From Desulfobulbaceae bacterium UBA2273 (GTDB taxonomy: Bacteria > Desulfobacterota > Desulfobulbia > Desulfobulbales > Desulfurivibrionaceae): DNA of 64,000 nt. The notes beneath the pieces were generated by a model. It saw nothing but the letters and a program-made list of their open reading frames with translations. It had not been told where the DNA came from and did not search any database. This document shows, piece by piece, positions 8,115 to 17,647 of the stretch. A program made the position numbers and the translations under genes. The first letter of the stretch is position 1, and each line of letters begins with the position of its first letter. The stretch lies in the NCBI GenBank assembly GCA_002347095.1, contig DDWZ01000011.1:189780-253779 (forward strand). Direction: 5' to 3'.

Positions 8115-9536
8115 ATGAAGCTCATGCTGTTTGCTCCAGAATTATTTCTTCTCTTGGGGAGTCTGGTCCTTTTTCTGCTCAGCACTGGCAAGGTTGGTGG
8201 CAAGACGGCTCGCGCCGTGACGCTGACTCTGGCGCTGGGCAGTGTGCTTGTCTGTTTTGCCTGTTTGCGTCAGGAGGGCACACTGTTTTTCGAGGCGTAC
8301 CGGATTGATTTCTTCTCGCAGCTCATCAAGCTCGTTATTGCTTTGGGGTTTGCGGTTGTTCTGCTGTTCAGCACGGAGCTCAAGGGCGTTGATGACGAGA
8401 TCCGCCCCGAATATTATCTGTTCCTGACCTTGAGCACCCTCGGCCTCCTCATGCTGGTAAGCAGCGTGGAGCTACTCACCATGCTCATTGCTTTGGAGCT
8501 CTCTTCCTACTCCCTCTATCTTCTGGTGCCCATGCGCGATGACCGGACGGGAGTGCGGATGCAAATGGAGTCCGCCATCAAGTACATCCTTTTCGGGGTG
8601 GTCGCCACCGGGGTGATGCTGTTTGGCATGAGCTATCTCTTTGGCCTCACCGGCACGACCTACCTTGTCGACCTGCTGCCGAGGCTCCACCAGATGATGG
8701 GCAGCCCCGCAGCCCTCATCGCCATCGCCATGGTTCTGGGCGGCTTCTTTTTCAAGTTGGCGGTATTCCCCTTCCACTCCTGGGTTCCGGATGTCTATCA
8801 GGGGGCTTCCAACGAAACAACCGCGTTCATCGCCTCGGTTCCCAAGGTTGCGGCCGTGGCCATGCTCATCCGTCTTACCGCACTGGCCACCCCGGAAGGC
8901 CAAGCTATTGTTACCATGCTCATCATCCTTTCGGTCTGTTCGATGTTTTACGGCAACCTGGTCGCCCTGGTGCAAACCGACATGAAAAGGATGCTCGGCT
9001 TCTCGGGCATAGCCCATGCCGGGTACGTCTTGTTGGGTCTCGTCACCATGCAGGAGGTCGGCTATGCCGCCTCGCTGTATTATATCGCCGGCTATCTGGT
9101 GATGAACCTTGCCGCCTTTCTGGTTATCTGCAAGGTGTCCGAGCACGGCGAGAACCTTGCGGTTGATGACCTGAGCGGGTTGCACAAGCGCGCCCCCTTG
9201 CTGGCCCTGACTCTGGCGGTCAGCATGTTTGCCATGGCCGGAATTCCGCCGTTTGTCGGGTTCATGGGCAAGTTCATGCTGCTGACCGGGGCGTACAAGG
9301 CCGGGCATCTTCCCTTGGTCATCCTGGCGGCCATCAATACCGCCATCTCCATCTATTATTATCTCTCCGTGGTTCGGGTGACCTACTCAGCCAGTCCGGA
9401 AGATCGTCCCGCCGTATTGGTCGGCGGGGTATCCAAGATGGTAAGTGTTGCCCTGGTCCTGGTCATCATCGCCATGGGGCTTCTTCCCGATCAACTTCTC
9501 GAATTGGCCACCGAGGCTGTTCGCGCCATCCTCTAG
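8115..9536 (+). CDS. nuoN: NADH-quinone oxidoreductase subunit N
   Basis: Third classical antiporter-like subunit of complex I (473 residues). TM5 region LLTMLIALELSSYSLYLLV carries the conserved glutamate, and Lys214 sits in FFKLAVFPFHSWVPDVYQGA. The ATG at 8115 has AAGGAT seven bases upstream; the open frame extends 30 bases further back into repeat copy B without a ribosome site. It is the last nuo gene; nothing related follows before the tRNA. Confidence 0.95.
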   Translation: MKLMLFAPELFLLLGSLVLFLLSTGKVGGKTARAVTLTLALGSVLVCFACLRQEGTLFFEAYRIDFFSQLIKLVIALGFAVVLLFSTELKGVDDEIRPEYYLFLTLSTLGLLMLVSSVELLTMLIALELSSYSLYLLVPMRDDRTGVRMQMESAIKYILFGVVATGVMLFGMSYLFGLTGTTYLVDLLPRLHQMMGSPAALIAIAMVLGGFFFKLAVFPFHSWVPDVYQGASNETTAFIASVPKVAAVAMLIRLTALATPEGQAIVTMLIILSVCSMFYGNLVALVQTDMKRMLGFSGIAHAGYVLLGLVTMQEVGYAASLYYIAGYLVMNLAAFLVICKVSEHGENLAVDDLSGLHKRAPLLALTLAVSMFAMAGIPPFVGFMGKFMLLTGAYKAGHLPLVILAAINTAISIYYYLSVVRVTYSASPEDRPAVLVGGVSKMVSVALVLVIIAMGLLPDQLLELATEAVRAIL

Positions 9537-9591
9537 GTCTCAAGCAGAGGCCTCTCATCCGTGGAGTTTCCGCCTGTGCCCGGGGAGACTC

Positions 9592-9619
9592 TTGACAAGT
9601 GGTAAAATAACTGTATAAT
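9592..9619 (+). promoter_or_regulatory. Sigma-70 promoter of tRNA-Gly
   Basis: A perfect -35 hexamer TTGACA (9592-9597) and a perfect -10 hexamer TATAAT (9614-9619) are separated by 16 bases. The predicted start is about 9626, some 14 bases before the mature tRNA 5' end. It could also drive rimP-nusA by readthrough. Confidence 0.85.
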
Positions 9620-9639
9620 CTGCAGAATTATTCGGGCCG

Positions 9640-9714
<75 letters not shown>

Positions 9715-9850
9715 GTTAAGTGCCGGCGACTCTGGCCCTCCGACTGGAAAGAAGACGCAATGTTTTCTTGGGGGCATGGGTCCCCGTCCTGACGTGGCGG
9801 TGTTTCTCGTATTGTAAGAACCGGTCATTCCGATTCGGTTATTTTTTGAA

Positions 9851-9874
9851 AGTGGGCTCAGGCCCGCTTTTTTT
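9851..9874 (+). terminator. Rho-independent terminator between tRNA-Gly and rimP
   Basis: AGTGGGC and GCCCGCT form a seven-pair stem (one G-T wobble) with a four-base loop, followed by a run of T. A weaker AACCG/CGGTT hairpin with T6 lies just upstream at about 9819-9846. Together they would limit readthrough from the strong tRNA promoter. Confidence 0.7.
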
Positions 9875-9890
9875 ATTGGTATACTGTGCC

Positions 9891-10364
9891 ATGGAAGAAG
9901 AGGCGATAGAATCACCCCTGGTTCGCCGTTTGCTGGAGCTTGCCGGGCCGGTGGTCGAAGATTTGGGCTGTGAACTGGTCGAACTGCAGTTCAGGCGCGA
10001 GGCACCCGGTTGGGTTCTCCGTCTTGTCATCGATCATGAAAATGGCGTCTCCATCGACGACTGCGCCAGGATCAGCCGCGAGGTCGCCCATCTTCTCGAG
10101 GTGGAAGACCCCATTGAGCAGGCATACAGCCTTGAGGTTTCTTCGCCCGGCCTTGATCGACCGTTGAAGAGCATGAGAGATTTTTTGCGCTGCAAGGGAA
10201 AAAAGGCCAAGGTGGTTGTCAGGGAGCCCATCGACGGCCAGAACCAATGGATTGGCCTGATTGAAGATGCGACCCAGGAGTCGGTAACCCTGCGTGTCGA
10301 TCATGGTATAATAGAAATTCCGTTTATCCGGATGAAAAAGGCCCGTCTGGTTATTGAGTTTTAA
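9891..10364 (+). CDS. rimP: Ribosome maturation factor RimP
   Basis: 30S subunit maturation factor (157 residues), first gene of the classic rimP-nusA-infB cluster. Visible blocks: LGCELVELQFRRE near residue 24, DHENGVSIDDCARISREV near 46-63, and YSLEVSSPGLDRPL near 79-92, all characteristic of the two-domain YhbC/RimP fold. The frame is open upstream into the tRNA spacer, but the ATG at 9891 lies just past the terminator and gives the normal length. Confidence 0.95.
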   Translation: MEEEAIESPLVRRLLELAGPVVEDLGCELVELQFRREAPGWVLRLVIDHENGVSIDDCARISREVAHLLEVEDPIEQAYSLEVSSPGLDRPLKSMRDFLRCKGKKAKVVVREPIDGQNQWIGLIEDATQESVTLRVDHGIIEIPFIRMKKARLVIEF

Positions 10365-10455
10365 AACCGCATGGCCGGTGTTGATCATGGCGAGAGCACC
10401 GTTTTCGGTGGCTGATGCCTGGGCGTAATCGCCGAAAGAGAGACAGGAGAGAACA

Positions 10456-11745
10456 ATGCTGTCAGATTTGAAACGAATTATTGATCAGATAAGTAGAGAC
10501 AAGGGGATTGATCGTCAGTTGCTGGTTGACGCCATCGAGGAAGCGGTAATGTCCGCGGCCAAGAAGAAGTTCGGGCAGCGACGGGAGCTTGAAGCCCGTT
10601 ATAATGATGAGATCGGTGAGGTTGAACTTTTCCAGTTCCGCAATGTTGTTCCTGCGGTCGAGGATGAGCAGACGGAAATTTCCCTGACCGAGGCCTTGGC
10701 TCTTGACCCGGAAGTGCAGCTCGGCGATGAGCTTGGCAGCAAGATGGACAGCGTCGCTGATCTTGGCCGGATTGCAGCGCAGTCCGCCAAGCAGGTGATC
10801 ATCCAGAAGATGAAGGACGCTGAGTGCAATGTTATTTACGAAATGTACAAGGAGCGCAAGGGCGAGGTGGTCAACGGCATCGTGCAGCGCTTCGAGCGGG
10901 GCAATATCATCGTCAATCTCGGACGAACCGACGCCATCCTGCCCACCAAGGAGCAGATGCCCCGCAAGTCGTACCGCCAGGGGGATCGGATCCGGGCCCT
11001 GCTTCTTGATGTCCGCCAGAGCAGCAGGGATCCCCAGTTGGTCCTGAGCCGGACCAATGACGAGTTCCTTACCAAACTGTTTGCCATGGAGGTTCCGGAG
11101 ATTGCCGAAGGAATCGTGAAGATCATGGGGGTAAGCCGCGAGCCTGGCGCCCGCGCCAAGATTGCGGTGAGTTCCTCCGAGTCGGATGTCGATCCGGTTG
11201 GCGCCTGTGTCGGGATGAAGGGGTCCCGGGTCCAGAACGTGGTTCAGGAGTTGCAGGGAGAAAAGATCGATATCGTGCCCTGGAGTCCGGATCCGGCCCG
11301 TTATGTTTCCAATGCCTTGTCCCCGGCCCAGGTTTCCCTGGTGGTGGTGGACGAGGAGAAGAAAACCTTGCTGGTGGTTGTGCCCGATGACCAGCTTTCC
11401 CTGGCCATCGGCAGGCAGGGACAGAATGTGCGCTTGGCCGGTGCTCTTCTCGGCTGGCGGATTGATGTGAAGAGCGAGCAGAAATATGCTAAATTCAGCG
11501 AAGAAGGCTTCCAATCGCTTCTCGATGTGCAGGGAATGGACGAAAAGACCGCGGAAGCGCTCTATGACGCGGGCTTTAATTCGGCCCAGGAGTTGGCCCA
11601 GGCTGAGGTTGCAACGGTGCTTGCCGAACTGGAATCCCTTGATGAAAACAGGGTTGCCCGTTTGATCGCCTCCGCGCAAAAAGTCAACACCGCCCAGGGG
11701 CAGGACGATTCAGAGTCTGCCTCAACCGGGGATGAAGAGAAATAG
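10456..11745 (+). CDS. nusA: Transcription termination/antitermination protein NusA
   Basis: RNA polymerase-binding elongation factor (429 residues). Layout by sequence: N-terminal polymerase-binding domain (1-125), S1 domain (about 130-200, starting GEVVNGIVQRFERGNIIVNL), two KH domains (about 200-345, with GACVGMKGSRVQNV and LAIGRQGQNVRLA), and a short helical C-terminal segment containing one helix-hairpin-helix-like unit, then an acidic tail. GGAGAG precedes the ATG. The last 14 bases overlap the chosen ylxR start. Confidence 0.97.
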   Translation: MLSDLKRIIDQISRDKGIDRQLLVDAIEEAVMSAAKKKFGQRRELEARYNDEIGEVELFQFRNVVPAVEDEQTEISLTEALALDPEVQLGDELGSKMDSVADLGRIAAQSAKQVIIQKMKDAECNVIYEMYKERKGEVVNGIVQRFERGNIIVNLGRTDAILPTKEQMPRKSYRQGDRIRALLLDVRQSSRDPQLVLSRTNDEFLTKLFAMEVPEIAEGIVKIMGVSREPGARAKIAVSSSESDVDPVGACVGMKGSRVQNVVQELQGEKIDIVPWSPDPARYVSNALSPAQVSLVVVDEEKKTLLVVVPDDQLSLAIGRQGQNVRLAGALLGWRIDVKSEQKYAKFSEEGFQSLLDVQGMDEKTAEALYDAGFNSAQELAQAEVATVLAELESLDENRVARLIASAQKVNTAQGQDDSESASTGDEEK

Positions 11746-12040
11746 GTCATTGTGGATGACCACCGTTCCCGGGGGGAGAGGCAGGGCGCCGATCCGGACA
11801 TGTCTGGGGTGCCGCCAGAGGAAAGCGCAGCCGGAGATGTGGCGCTTTGCCGTGGACAATAGCGGTCGTGTATTGAAGGATTTTCGCGGGAAGCATGATG
11901 GGCGTCATGCTTATTGTTGTCAGGATGACGGTTGTCTGCGGAAATTTTTTAAAAACAAAAAAGGATTATCCAGAGCGTTTCGCCAACAAGTGCTGGGATT
12001 TGACGAAGGGGTGCAAGACCTCTTCGGGAGTGAGCAATGA
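11732..12040 (+). CDS. ylxR: YlxR family RNA-binding protein (DUF448)
   Basis: Small basic protein (102 residues) normally found between nusA and infB. Family marks are PIRTCLGCRQRK near residues 20-31, the GRHAYCC block and NKKGLSRAFRQ. The start at 11732 overlaps nusA; an ATG at 11756 (94 residues) is an equally reasonable alternative. It overlaps infB by four bases (ATGA). A nucleic-acid-binding role is expected from family knowledge. Confidence 0.88.
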   Translation: MKRNRSLWMTTVPGGRGRAPIRTCLGCRQRKAQPEMWRFAVDNSGRVLKDFRGKHDGRHAYCCQDDGCLRKFFKNKKGLSRAFRQQVLGFDEGVQDLFGSEQ

Positions 12041-14757
12041 CAAAAATCAGGGTTTACGAGTTAGCTAAGGAAGCGGAAATGGAAAACAAGGACTTGGTGG
12101 CAGCCCTCATTGAGATGGGCTATGCCATTAAATCCCACAGTTCCACTCTGGATGACGAAACCGCACAGGATATCCGGCAAAGACTCGGGATAGGCCAGAC
12201 TCGGACGGAAGAAAAAAGAATTCAGGGCGCCGGGCGAACGACCATTATCCGCAGAAGAACCAAGACCGTGCCGGTTGAAGTGCCGCCGGCGGAGGAAGCC
12301 CCTGTCAGGCCAAGGGTGCCAGCCGTTTCCCAGGAAGAGGCCGAAGAGGCTGTGCCGACCCGGGCCATGGAAACACTCGCGGAAAGCGACGAAGAAGCCG
12401 CACGGGGCGAGGTTGCCGAAGTGACCATGCCGTCCGAGCCGAGGGGCGAGGATGAGGAGCCTGAATTGGCTGCGCCGTCGGCGGAAGAAGAAGCCGAGGC
12501 TGTCTCGGCCGAGCCCATCGAAGAGGAAGAAATCTCCGGAGCGGAGGTGGTTGAGGAAGAATTGGAAGCGGCTGAGCCCGTGGTGGATGAGAATCATCGC
12601 AAGGGGTTCGCCCGAGTGATTAAAAGGGCTGCCATTGTCATTGCGCCCTCCGCCCCTGCCCGTACCTTTACGCCCAGACCGGCGAAAAGGCCTGAGCCGG
12701 TGAAAGGAAAACCCGTTGTTGCCCAGCTTCCAGCGGCCAAGGATGAGGGAGACAAGGGCGATGCCCTCAAGGGGAAGAAGGGTAAGCGGTTTGTGAAGTT
12801 TACCACCGAGACCGCCGAGCATGACCGGACGAAAAAAGCTCCGGTCCGCACGCAGCGGCAGGCAGATATCGATATCGAGGATGTTGACGATGCGCTTGGC
12901 GGAAAAATTCCCGCTGGTTTGCGGGTCGGACGCTCGGTGCGGAGCGGCGGCAAGAAAGGCAAGCGCCAGGGCGCTTCCTTGCAAGTCGCGGAAACAAAGG
13001 CGATCAAGAAGCGGATCAAGGTGCTGGAAACCATTACGGTTGGTGATCTTGCCCACCGCATGGGCCTCAAGGTCGGCGAGCTCATTGCCAAATTGCTGGG
13101 CATGGGGGTTATGGCCACCATCAATCAGGCCCTTGATGTTGAGACCGCGACCCTGGTAGCCTCGGACTTCGGTTACGAGGTGGAGCAGGGGGTTACCGAG
13201 GAGCAGACCATTCTTAATCTGGAAGAACAGGAAGGCGGCGGGGAGATGCTTCCCAGGCCGCCGGTGGTCACGGTCATGGGGCATGTTGACCATGGCAAGA
13301 CCTCGGTGCTGGACGCCATCCGAAAAACAGACGTGGCTGCCGGCGAGGCCGGTGGCATTACCCAGCATATCGGCGCGCATTATGTGCGGTCGCCGCAGGG
13401 GGATGTGGTCTTTCTTGATACTCCGGGCCATGCGGCTTTCACGGAAATGCGTTCCCGTGGCGCCCAGGTGACGGATGTCGTTGTCTTGGTTGTTGCCGCG
13501 GATGACGGAGTCATGGACCAGACCCGCGAGGCGGTGAACCATGCCAGGGCGGCCAAGGTTCCCATTCTGGTGTGCGTCAACAAAATCGACAAGCCCGATG
13601 CCGATCCCATGCGGGTGAAAAGGGAATTGGCCGACCTGAATCTGGTGAGCGAGGAATGGGGCGGCGACACCATCTTCTGCGAAACCTCGGCCAAAACCGG
13701 ACAAGGCATTCCCGAACTTTTGGAAAGCATTCATCTGCAGGCGGAAATTCTTGAGCTCAAGGCAGACCCCAACCGGCGCGCCAAGGGGCATGTGATCGAG
13801 GCCCAGCTCCACAAAGGCCGCGGGCCCGTGGCCACGGTTCTGATCGAGCAGGGAACCCTGCGGGTCGGCGATGCCTGTGTCGCCGGGATATTCTACGGCA
13901 AGGTGCGTTCTTTGACCAACGACCGCGGGGAAAGCGTCAAGGAAGCCGGACCGGCCATCCCCGTCGAGGTGCAGGGGTTGAGCGGGGTGCCGCGGGCTGG
14001 GGATGAATTTGTCGTTCTGCCCGATGAAAAACGGGCCAGGAGCGTGAGCGCCGACCGGCAGCTCAAAAGCCGCGAAGCCGAGCTGGGCACCACCACCAAG
14101 ATTTCCCTGGAAAATCTCTTTGATAAATTGCAGGAAGGAAACGTCAAGGAGTTGCGGGTCGCCCTGCGCGCCGACGTGCAGGGAACCCTGGAGGCCTTCA
14201 GCAAAGCCATTGAGGATCTGGCAACCGATGAGGTCAAGGTCAGGATCCTCCATGCCGGCACCGGCACCATAACCGACTCGGATGTCTTGCTCTCCGCGGC
14301 ATCGGACGCCTTTATCATCGGTTTTAATGTCCGGCCCTCGGCCAAGGTGCAGGAACTCGCCAAAAATGAAAAGGTGGATATCCGCACCTACGACGTAATC
14401 TATCATGCCCTGGATGACATCAAGAAGGCCATGGTCGGTCTGCTTGATGCCCGGTACGAGGAAAAGGTTCTCGGCGCGGCCGAGGTCCGGGAAACGTATC
14501 AGGTTCCCAAGGTCGGCACCATTGCCGGCTGTTATGTGACCGACGGCAAGATCGAGCGCAATGCCAAGGTCCGGGTCCTGCGCGAAGGCGTGGTGATTTT
14601 TACCGGGCAGCTTGCCTCCCTGCGCCGCTTTAAGGATGATGTCAAGGATGTGCAGAGCGGATATGAGTGCGGTATCGGGGTTGCCAACTATAACGACCTC
14701 AGGATCGGCGATGTGCTTGAGTTCTTTGTTCTGAAAGAGGTTGAAAGAGAGCTGTAA
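12037..14757 (+). CDS. infB: Translation initiation factor IF-2
   Basis: GTPase that places initiator tRNA on the ribosome (906 residues). The N-terminus has an IF2_N unit ([20 protein letters not shown]) followed by a long Ala/Glu/Pro-rich linker, about residues 60-330. A second IF2_N-like unit precedes the G domain. G motifs: [15 protein letters not shown] (G1), DTPGHAAF (G3), [10 protein letters not shown] (G4). Domains II-IV follow to the C-terminus. It is coupled to ylxR upstream and to rbfA by a one-base overlap (TAATG). Confidence 0.97.
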   Translation: MTKIRVYELAKEAEMENKDLVAALIEMGYAIKSHSSTLDDETAQDIRQRLGIGQTRTEEKRIQGAGRTTIIRRRTKTVPVEVPPAEEAPVRPRVPAVSQEEAEEAVPTRAMETLAESDEEAARGEVAEVTMPSEPRGEDEEPELAAPSAEEEAEAVSAEPIEEEEISGAEVVEEELEAAEPVVDENHRKGFARVIKRAAIVIAPSAPARTFTPRPAKRPEPVKGKPVVAQLPAAKDEGDKGDALKGKKGKRFVKFTTETAEHDRTKKAPVRTQRQADIDIEDVDDALGGKIPAGLRVGRSVRSGGKKGKRQGASLQVAETKAIKKRIKVLETITVGDLAHRMGLKVGELIAKLLGMGVMATINQALDVETATLVASDFGYEVEQGVTEEQTILNLEEQEGGGEMLPRPPVVTVMGHVDHGKTSVLDAIRKTDVAAGEAGGITQHIGAHYVRSPQGDVVFLDTPGHAAFTEMRSRGAQVTDVVVLVVAADDGVMDQTREAVNHARAAKVPILVCVNKIDKPDADPMRVKRELADLNLVSEEWGGDTIFCETSAKTGQGIPELLESIHLQAEILELKADPNRRAKGHVIEAQLHKGRGPVATVLIEQGTLRVGDACVAGIFYGKVRSLTNDRGESVKEAGPAIPVEVQGLSGVPRAGDEFVVLPDEKRARSVSADRQLKSREAELGTTTKISLENLFDKLQEGNVKELRVALRADVQGTLEAFSKAIEDLATDEVKVRILHAGTGTITDSDVLLSAASDAFIIGFNVRPSAKVQELAKNEKVDIRTYDVIYHALDDIKKAMVGLLDARYEEKVLGAAEVRETYQVPKVGTIAGCYVTDGKIERNAKVRVLREGVVIFTGQLASLRRFKDDVKDVQSGYECGIGVANYNDLRIGDVLEFFVLKEVEREL

Positions 14758-15170
14758 TGGCGGCCGGAAAAACAAAATCACGGTTCGGCCTGCCTGCCGG
14801 CCTCGCGCGAAGCGAGCCGAAAAGGCGGCCAATCCGGGTGGCGGATGCCATCAAGGCCGAGATTGCCTCGCTGTTTGTGCGCAAGATCAGCGATCCCCGG
14901 TTGTACAATATTGTCATCACCTCGGTGGAGGTGAGCGATGATCTTGGACATGCCCGGGTTATGTATAGTATACTGGGAAACGAAGAGCCCAAGGATGTTG
15001 CCAAGGGGCTGGAGAGCTGCAAGGGATTCATCAGAAGCAACCTGGCCAAGGCTTTGGCGCTGCGGCATGTGCCGGTGCTTGATTTCCGGCTGGATCTCGC
15101 GGGCCAGAAGCAGGCGGAAATGGAACAACTGCTCAGGGAGATAGCGAAAGAAGATGGATCATCCCCGTGA
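14757..15170 (+). CDS. rbfA: 30S ribosome-binding factor RbfA
   Basis: Late 30S maturation factor with a KH-like fold (137 residues). Marks are RVADAIKAEIASLF, KISDPRLYNIVITSVEVSDD and ARVMYSILG. The first 25 residues are a basic, Gly/Ala-rich extension before the usual RPIRVADAI start, slightly longer than typical. It overlaps infB by one base and nrnA by 17 bases. Confidence 0.94.
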   Translation: MAAGKTKSRFGLPAGLARSEPKRRPIRVADAIKAEIASLFVRKISDPRLYNIVITSVEVSDDLGHARVMYSILGNEEPKDVAKGLESCKGFIRSNLAKALALRHVPVLDFRLDLAGQKQAEMEQLLREIAKEDGSSP

Positions 15171-16128
15171 AGAGATTGTTCGTACCCTGAAAGCGGCCAA
15201 GAATGTCCTGGTGTCGACCCATATCCACCCGGACGGCGACGCCCTTGGCTCGCAGATCGCCATGGGCAATATCCTGCGTTCCCTGGGAAAGAATGTTTTT
15301 TTGTACGGCGAGGAGCAGGTTTCCCATCTGTACCGGTTTCTGCCGGGCAGCGCAGGGATCGAGTCGTTGTTGCCTGCCCTGAACGGCTTTGATTGCGCCA
15401 TTGCCCTGGACTGTGGCGATTGCCACAGGCTGGGCGCGGCCATGGACTCCCTGCTGACCGTGCATCCCTTTGTGGTTGTTGATCATCATGTCGGCCATCA
15501 GGAGTTTGGCGATCTTCGCTGGATTGCCCCGGATCGCGCCTCAACCGGCGAGATGGTCTATGACCTGGCCGAGGCCCTGGGCGCCGAGCTCAGCTACGAA
15601 TCCGCCTATTGCCTGTATGCAGCCATTGTTTCCGATACCGGCTCCTTTAAATATTCCTCGACCAGTGCCGAAACCTTTCGTATCGCAGGCGAGCTTCTCC
15701 GCAAAGGGGTAAAGCCGGCCGAGGTTTCCGGCAAGCTGTTTGATAATTTCACGGTCAAGCGCCTCAACCTCATGCGGCTGGTTCTTGATTCGCTGCAATT
15801 GTATGCCGATGACCAACTGGCAATCATCGCGGCTCCGCGGGAAGTCTTTCTCAGAACCGGCACCACCCAGGCGGATGCGGAAACCTTTATCAATTATCCT
15901 CGCTCCCTGAATACCGTCAAGGTCGCGGTCTTTTTGAAAGAAACGGAGAAGGGCTTGGTTTCGGTAAGTTTGCGTTCCAAGGGCAAGGATCACGATGTGG
16001 CGCAGATTGCCGCCGCCTTTGGTGGCGGCGGGCATCGTAATGCGGCCGGGTGCAAGCTGCGGGACACCAGCATTGGCGAGGTGCGGGAAAAACTGCTGGC
16101 CGAGTTGTTGCCCCTGGTAACGCGTTAA
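15154..16128 (+). CDS. nrnA: DHH-family phosphoesterase (NrnA-like oligoribonuclease/pAp phosphatase)
   Basis: Cytoplasmic DHH/DHHA1 enzyme (324 residues) that in related bacteria degrades nanoRNA and 3'-phosphoadenosine 5'-phosphate. Motifs: HIHPDGDALGSQ (motif I), the DCGD block (motif II), DHHVGH (the DHH motif), SDTGSFKYSST and the C-terminal GGGGHRNAAG of DHHA1. Its position between rbfA and truB is the common one in bacteria lacking Orn. It overlaps rbfA by 17 bases. Confidence 0.93.
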   Translation: MDHPREEIVRTLKAAKNVLVSTHIHPDGDALGSQIAMGNILRSLGKNVFLYGEEQVSHLYRFLPGSAGIESLLPALNGFDCAIALDCGDCHRLGAAMDSLLTVHPFVVVDHHVGHQEFGDLRWIAPDRASTGEMVYDLAEALGAELSYESAYCLYAAIVSDTGSFKYSSTSAETFRIAGELLRKGVKPAEVSGKLFDNFTVKRLNLMRLVLDSLQLYADDQLAIIAAPREVFLRTGTTQADAETFINYPRSLNTVKVAVFLKETEKGLVSVSLRSKGKDHDVAQIAAAFGGGGHRNAAGCKLRDTSIGEVREKLLAELLPLVTR

Positions 16129-16129
16129 G

Positions 16130-16930
16130 ATGATGGAGCTTCCACCGGAGATGCCAGCCGAGGCCGAGGTTGCCTTGGCCGGGAAACCACCCGTTGCCGA
16201 ACCGGCCCTTGCGGCCGGTATTTTTTTGGTGGATAAACCGGTGGGGCCGAGTTCCTTCCGGATGGTGCAACTGGTGCGCCGGGCTTTGTCCATTAAGAAA
16301 GTGGGGCATGCCGGCACCCTTGATCCCTTTGCCTCCGGCTTGCTGATCATCTGCGTGGGACGTCCTGCCACCCGCCTGATCTCGCAGTTCATGGACGGAA
16401 GCAAGCGTTATGAGGCGGTGCTCCAGCTTGGCATCGAAACCGCCACCCAGGATCTTGAGGGAGAGGTCACTGCCCGGCATGAGGTCAGGGCCTTTGGGCA
16501 AGAGGAGCTGGCGCATTGCCTGGCCGGATTTGTGGGCGAGCAAATGCAGACCCCGCCGCAGTATTCGGCGCTCAAGCATAAGGGCAAGCCCCTCTATCAT
16601 TATGCCCGGCAGGGAATCACCATTGAGAAGGCGCCGCGGCTGATAACGATTTCACGGTTAGAGCTACTGGAGGCTGGACCAGACACCTTGCGCATTCTGG
16701 TGGACTGCAGCAAGGGCACCTATATCCGCACCCTGGCCGCGGATATTGGGCGCGGCCTTGGCTGCGGCGCCCATCTTATTGCCTTGCGGCGCCTGCGGAG
16801 CGGACCGTTCACCGTGGATGACGCCGTGGATGGCGCGGTGCTTCAGGATTCCCTTTCGGCGCGGCAGGAGCTGCTGGCCAAGACCCTGAGCGTGGAAGAG
16901 GTTCTGGCGAAGCTGGCCCGGCAAGAGTGA
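16130..16930 (+). CDS. truB: tRNA pseudouridine(55) synthase TruB
   Basis: Makes pseudouridine 55 in the T loop of tRNAs (266 residues). The catalytic aspartate is in HAGTLDPFASGLL, and KRYEAVLQLGIETATQDLEG, QTPPQYSALKHKGKPLY and GTYIRTLAADIGRGLGC are family blocks. About 28 residues rich in Pro, Ala and Glu precede the usual start (GIFLVDKPVGPSS), a small N-terminal extension. It starts one base after the nrnA stop. Confidence 0.95.
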   Translation: MMELPPEMPAEAEVALAGKPPVAEPALAAGIFLVDKPVGPSSFRMVQLVRRALSIKKVGHAGTLDPFASGLLIICVGRPATRLISQFMDGSKRYEAVLQLGIETATQDLEGEVTARHEVRAFGQEELAHCLAGFVGEQMQTPPQYSALKHKGKPLYHYARQGITIEKAPRLITISRLELLEAGPDTLRILVDCSKGTYIRTLAADIGRGLGCGAHLIALRRLRSGPFTVDDAVDGAVLQDSLSARQELLAKTLSVEEVLAKLARQE

Positions 16931-17175
16931 TCGTGGATTGGCAAAAAGCACGCAATGACATTCAATTGACATTGTCGCAGGGATCATTTATTAAGAGGCG
17001 TACCCAATTAGGAATCGATGGTTGAAGCCGTCGCTCAACACACTTGTACAATTGAGATCCCGTAAACGGCATAAGGAGCCGTAACGAAAAGGCTCAGAGA
17101 GTACAGGTTGTTTCGCAACGGTTCCTAAATTTCTGTCGATCTCCCGAATTATTAATTCTAGTGCACGAGGAAGTC
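16931..17175. other. Intergenic region truB-rpsO
   Basis: No coding potential seen in these 245 bases. A TTGACA at 16966-16971 with a weak TTATTA about 16 bases downstream could be a promoter for rpsO-pnp; the -10 match is poor. Repeat family 1 copy C occupies 17068-17128. Confidence 0.5.
17068..17128 (+). repeat. Dispersed palindromic repeat, family 1, copy C
   Basis: GGCATAAGGAGCCGTAACG at the left and TTTCGCAACGGTTCCTAA at the right form inverted arms around a variable centre of about 25 bases. This copy is closest to the family consensus. It lies 48 bases before the rpsO start. Confidence 0.78.
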
Positions 17176-17445
17176 ATGACACTGCAAGCGGAACAGAAAA
17201 AAGAGATTATCACCCAATACGCCCATCACGAAAAGGACACCGGCTCACCGGAGGTGCAGATTGCCCTGCTGAGTTCCCGGATCACCTATCTGACCGAGCA
17301 TTTCAAGGAGCACAAGAAAGACCATCACTCCCGGCGCGGGCTGCTGAAGCTGGTCGGCCAGAGACGGCGGCTCCTGAACTACCTCAAAGGCAAAAACGTT
17401 GATCTGTACCGTGATCTGATTCAAAAGCTTGGCATCAGAAAGTAA
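17176..17445 (+). CDS. rpsO: 30S ribosomal protein S15
   Basis: Primary 16S rRNA-binding protein of the 30S platform; 89 residues, the standard length. Diagnostic blocks are [34 protein letters not shown] and [14 protein letters not shown] at 17161 is in frame, but GAGG five bases before the ATG at 17176 sets the start. Followed by a strong terminator, then pnp. Confidence 0.97.
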   Translation: MTLQAEQKKEIITQYAHHEKDTGSPEVQIALLSSRITYLTEHFKEHKKDHHSRRGLLKLVGQRRRLLNYLKGKNVDLYRDLIQKLGIRK

Positions 17446-17456
17446 GATGCGATAAC

Positions 17457-17493
17457 AGCCACCGCCGGGTATCTGGCGGTGGCTCCATTTTTG
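17457..17493 (+). terminator. Rho-independent terminator after rpsO
   Basis: AGCCACCGCC and GGCGGTGGCT form a perfect ten-pair stem with an eight-base loop, followed by CCATTTTTG. It begins 11 bases past the rpsO stop and would reduce readthrough into pnp. Confidence 0.85.
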
Positions 17494-17647
17494 CCCCTGT
17501 ATGCAATCCGGCATCGCCGCTTTCGAGTGCGGCTGGGGCAGCGAAAACACCACCTTCCCATTGCGGTAATATATTTCGCCCGAGTTAGACCCGGGTGGCG
17601 CGATTGCTCCCCCGACAAGGGAAGGGGCGGCTGTTAGAGGAGAGTAT

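Noticed and set aside
9720..9890. Upstream extension of rimP into the tRNA spacer
   Set aside because: The extra 57 residues cross two terminator-like hairpins and do not resemble RimP; ATG 9891 gives the normal protein.
12061..14832. 923-codon minus-strand open frame opposite infB
   Set aside because: infB is certain by its GTPase motifs. The antisense product has no recognisable domain and reflects high third-position GC.
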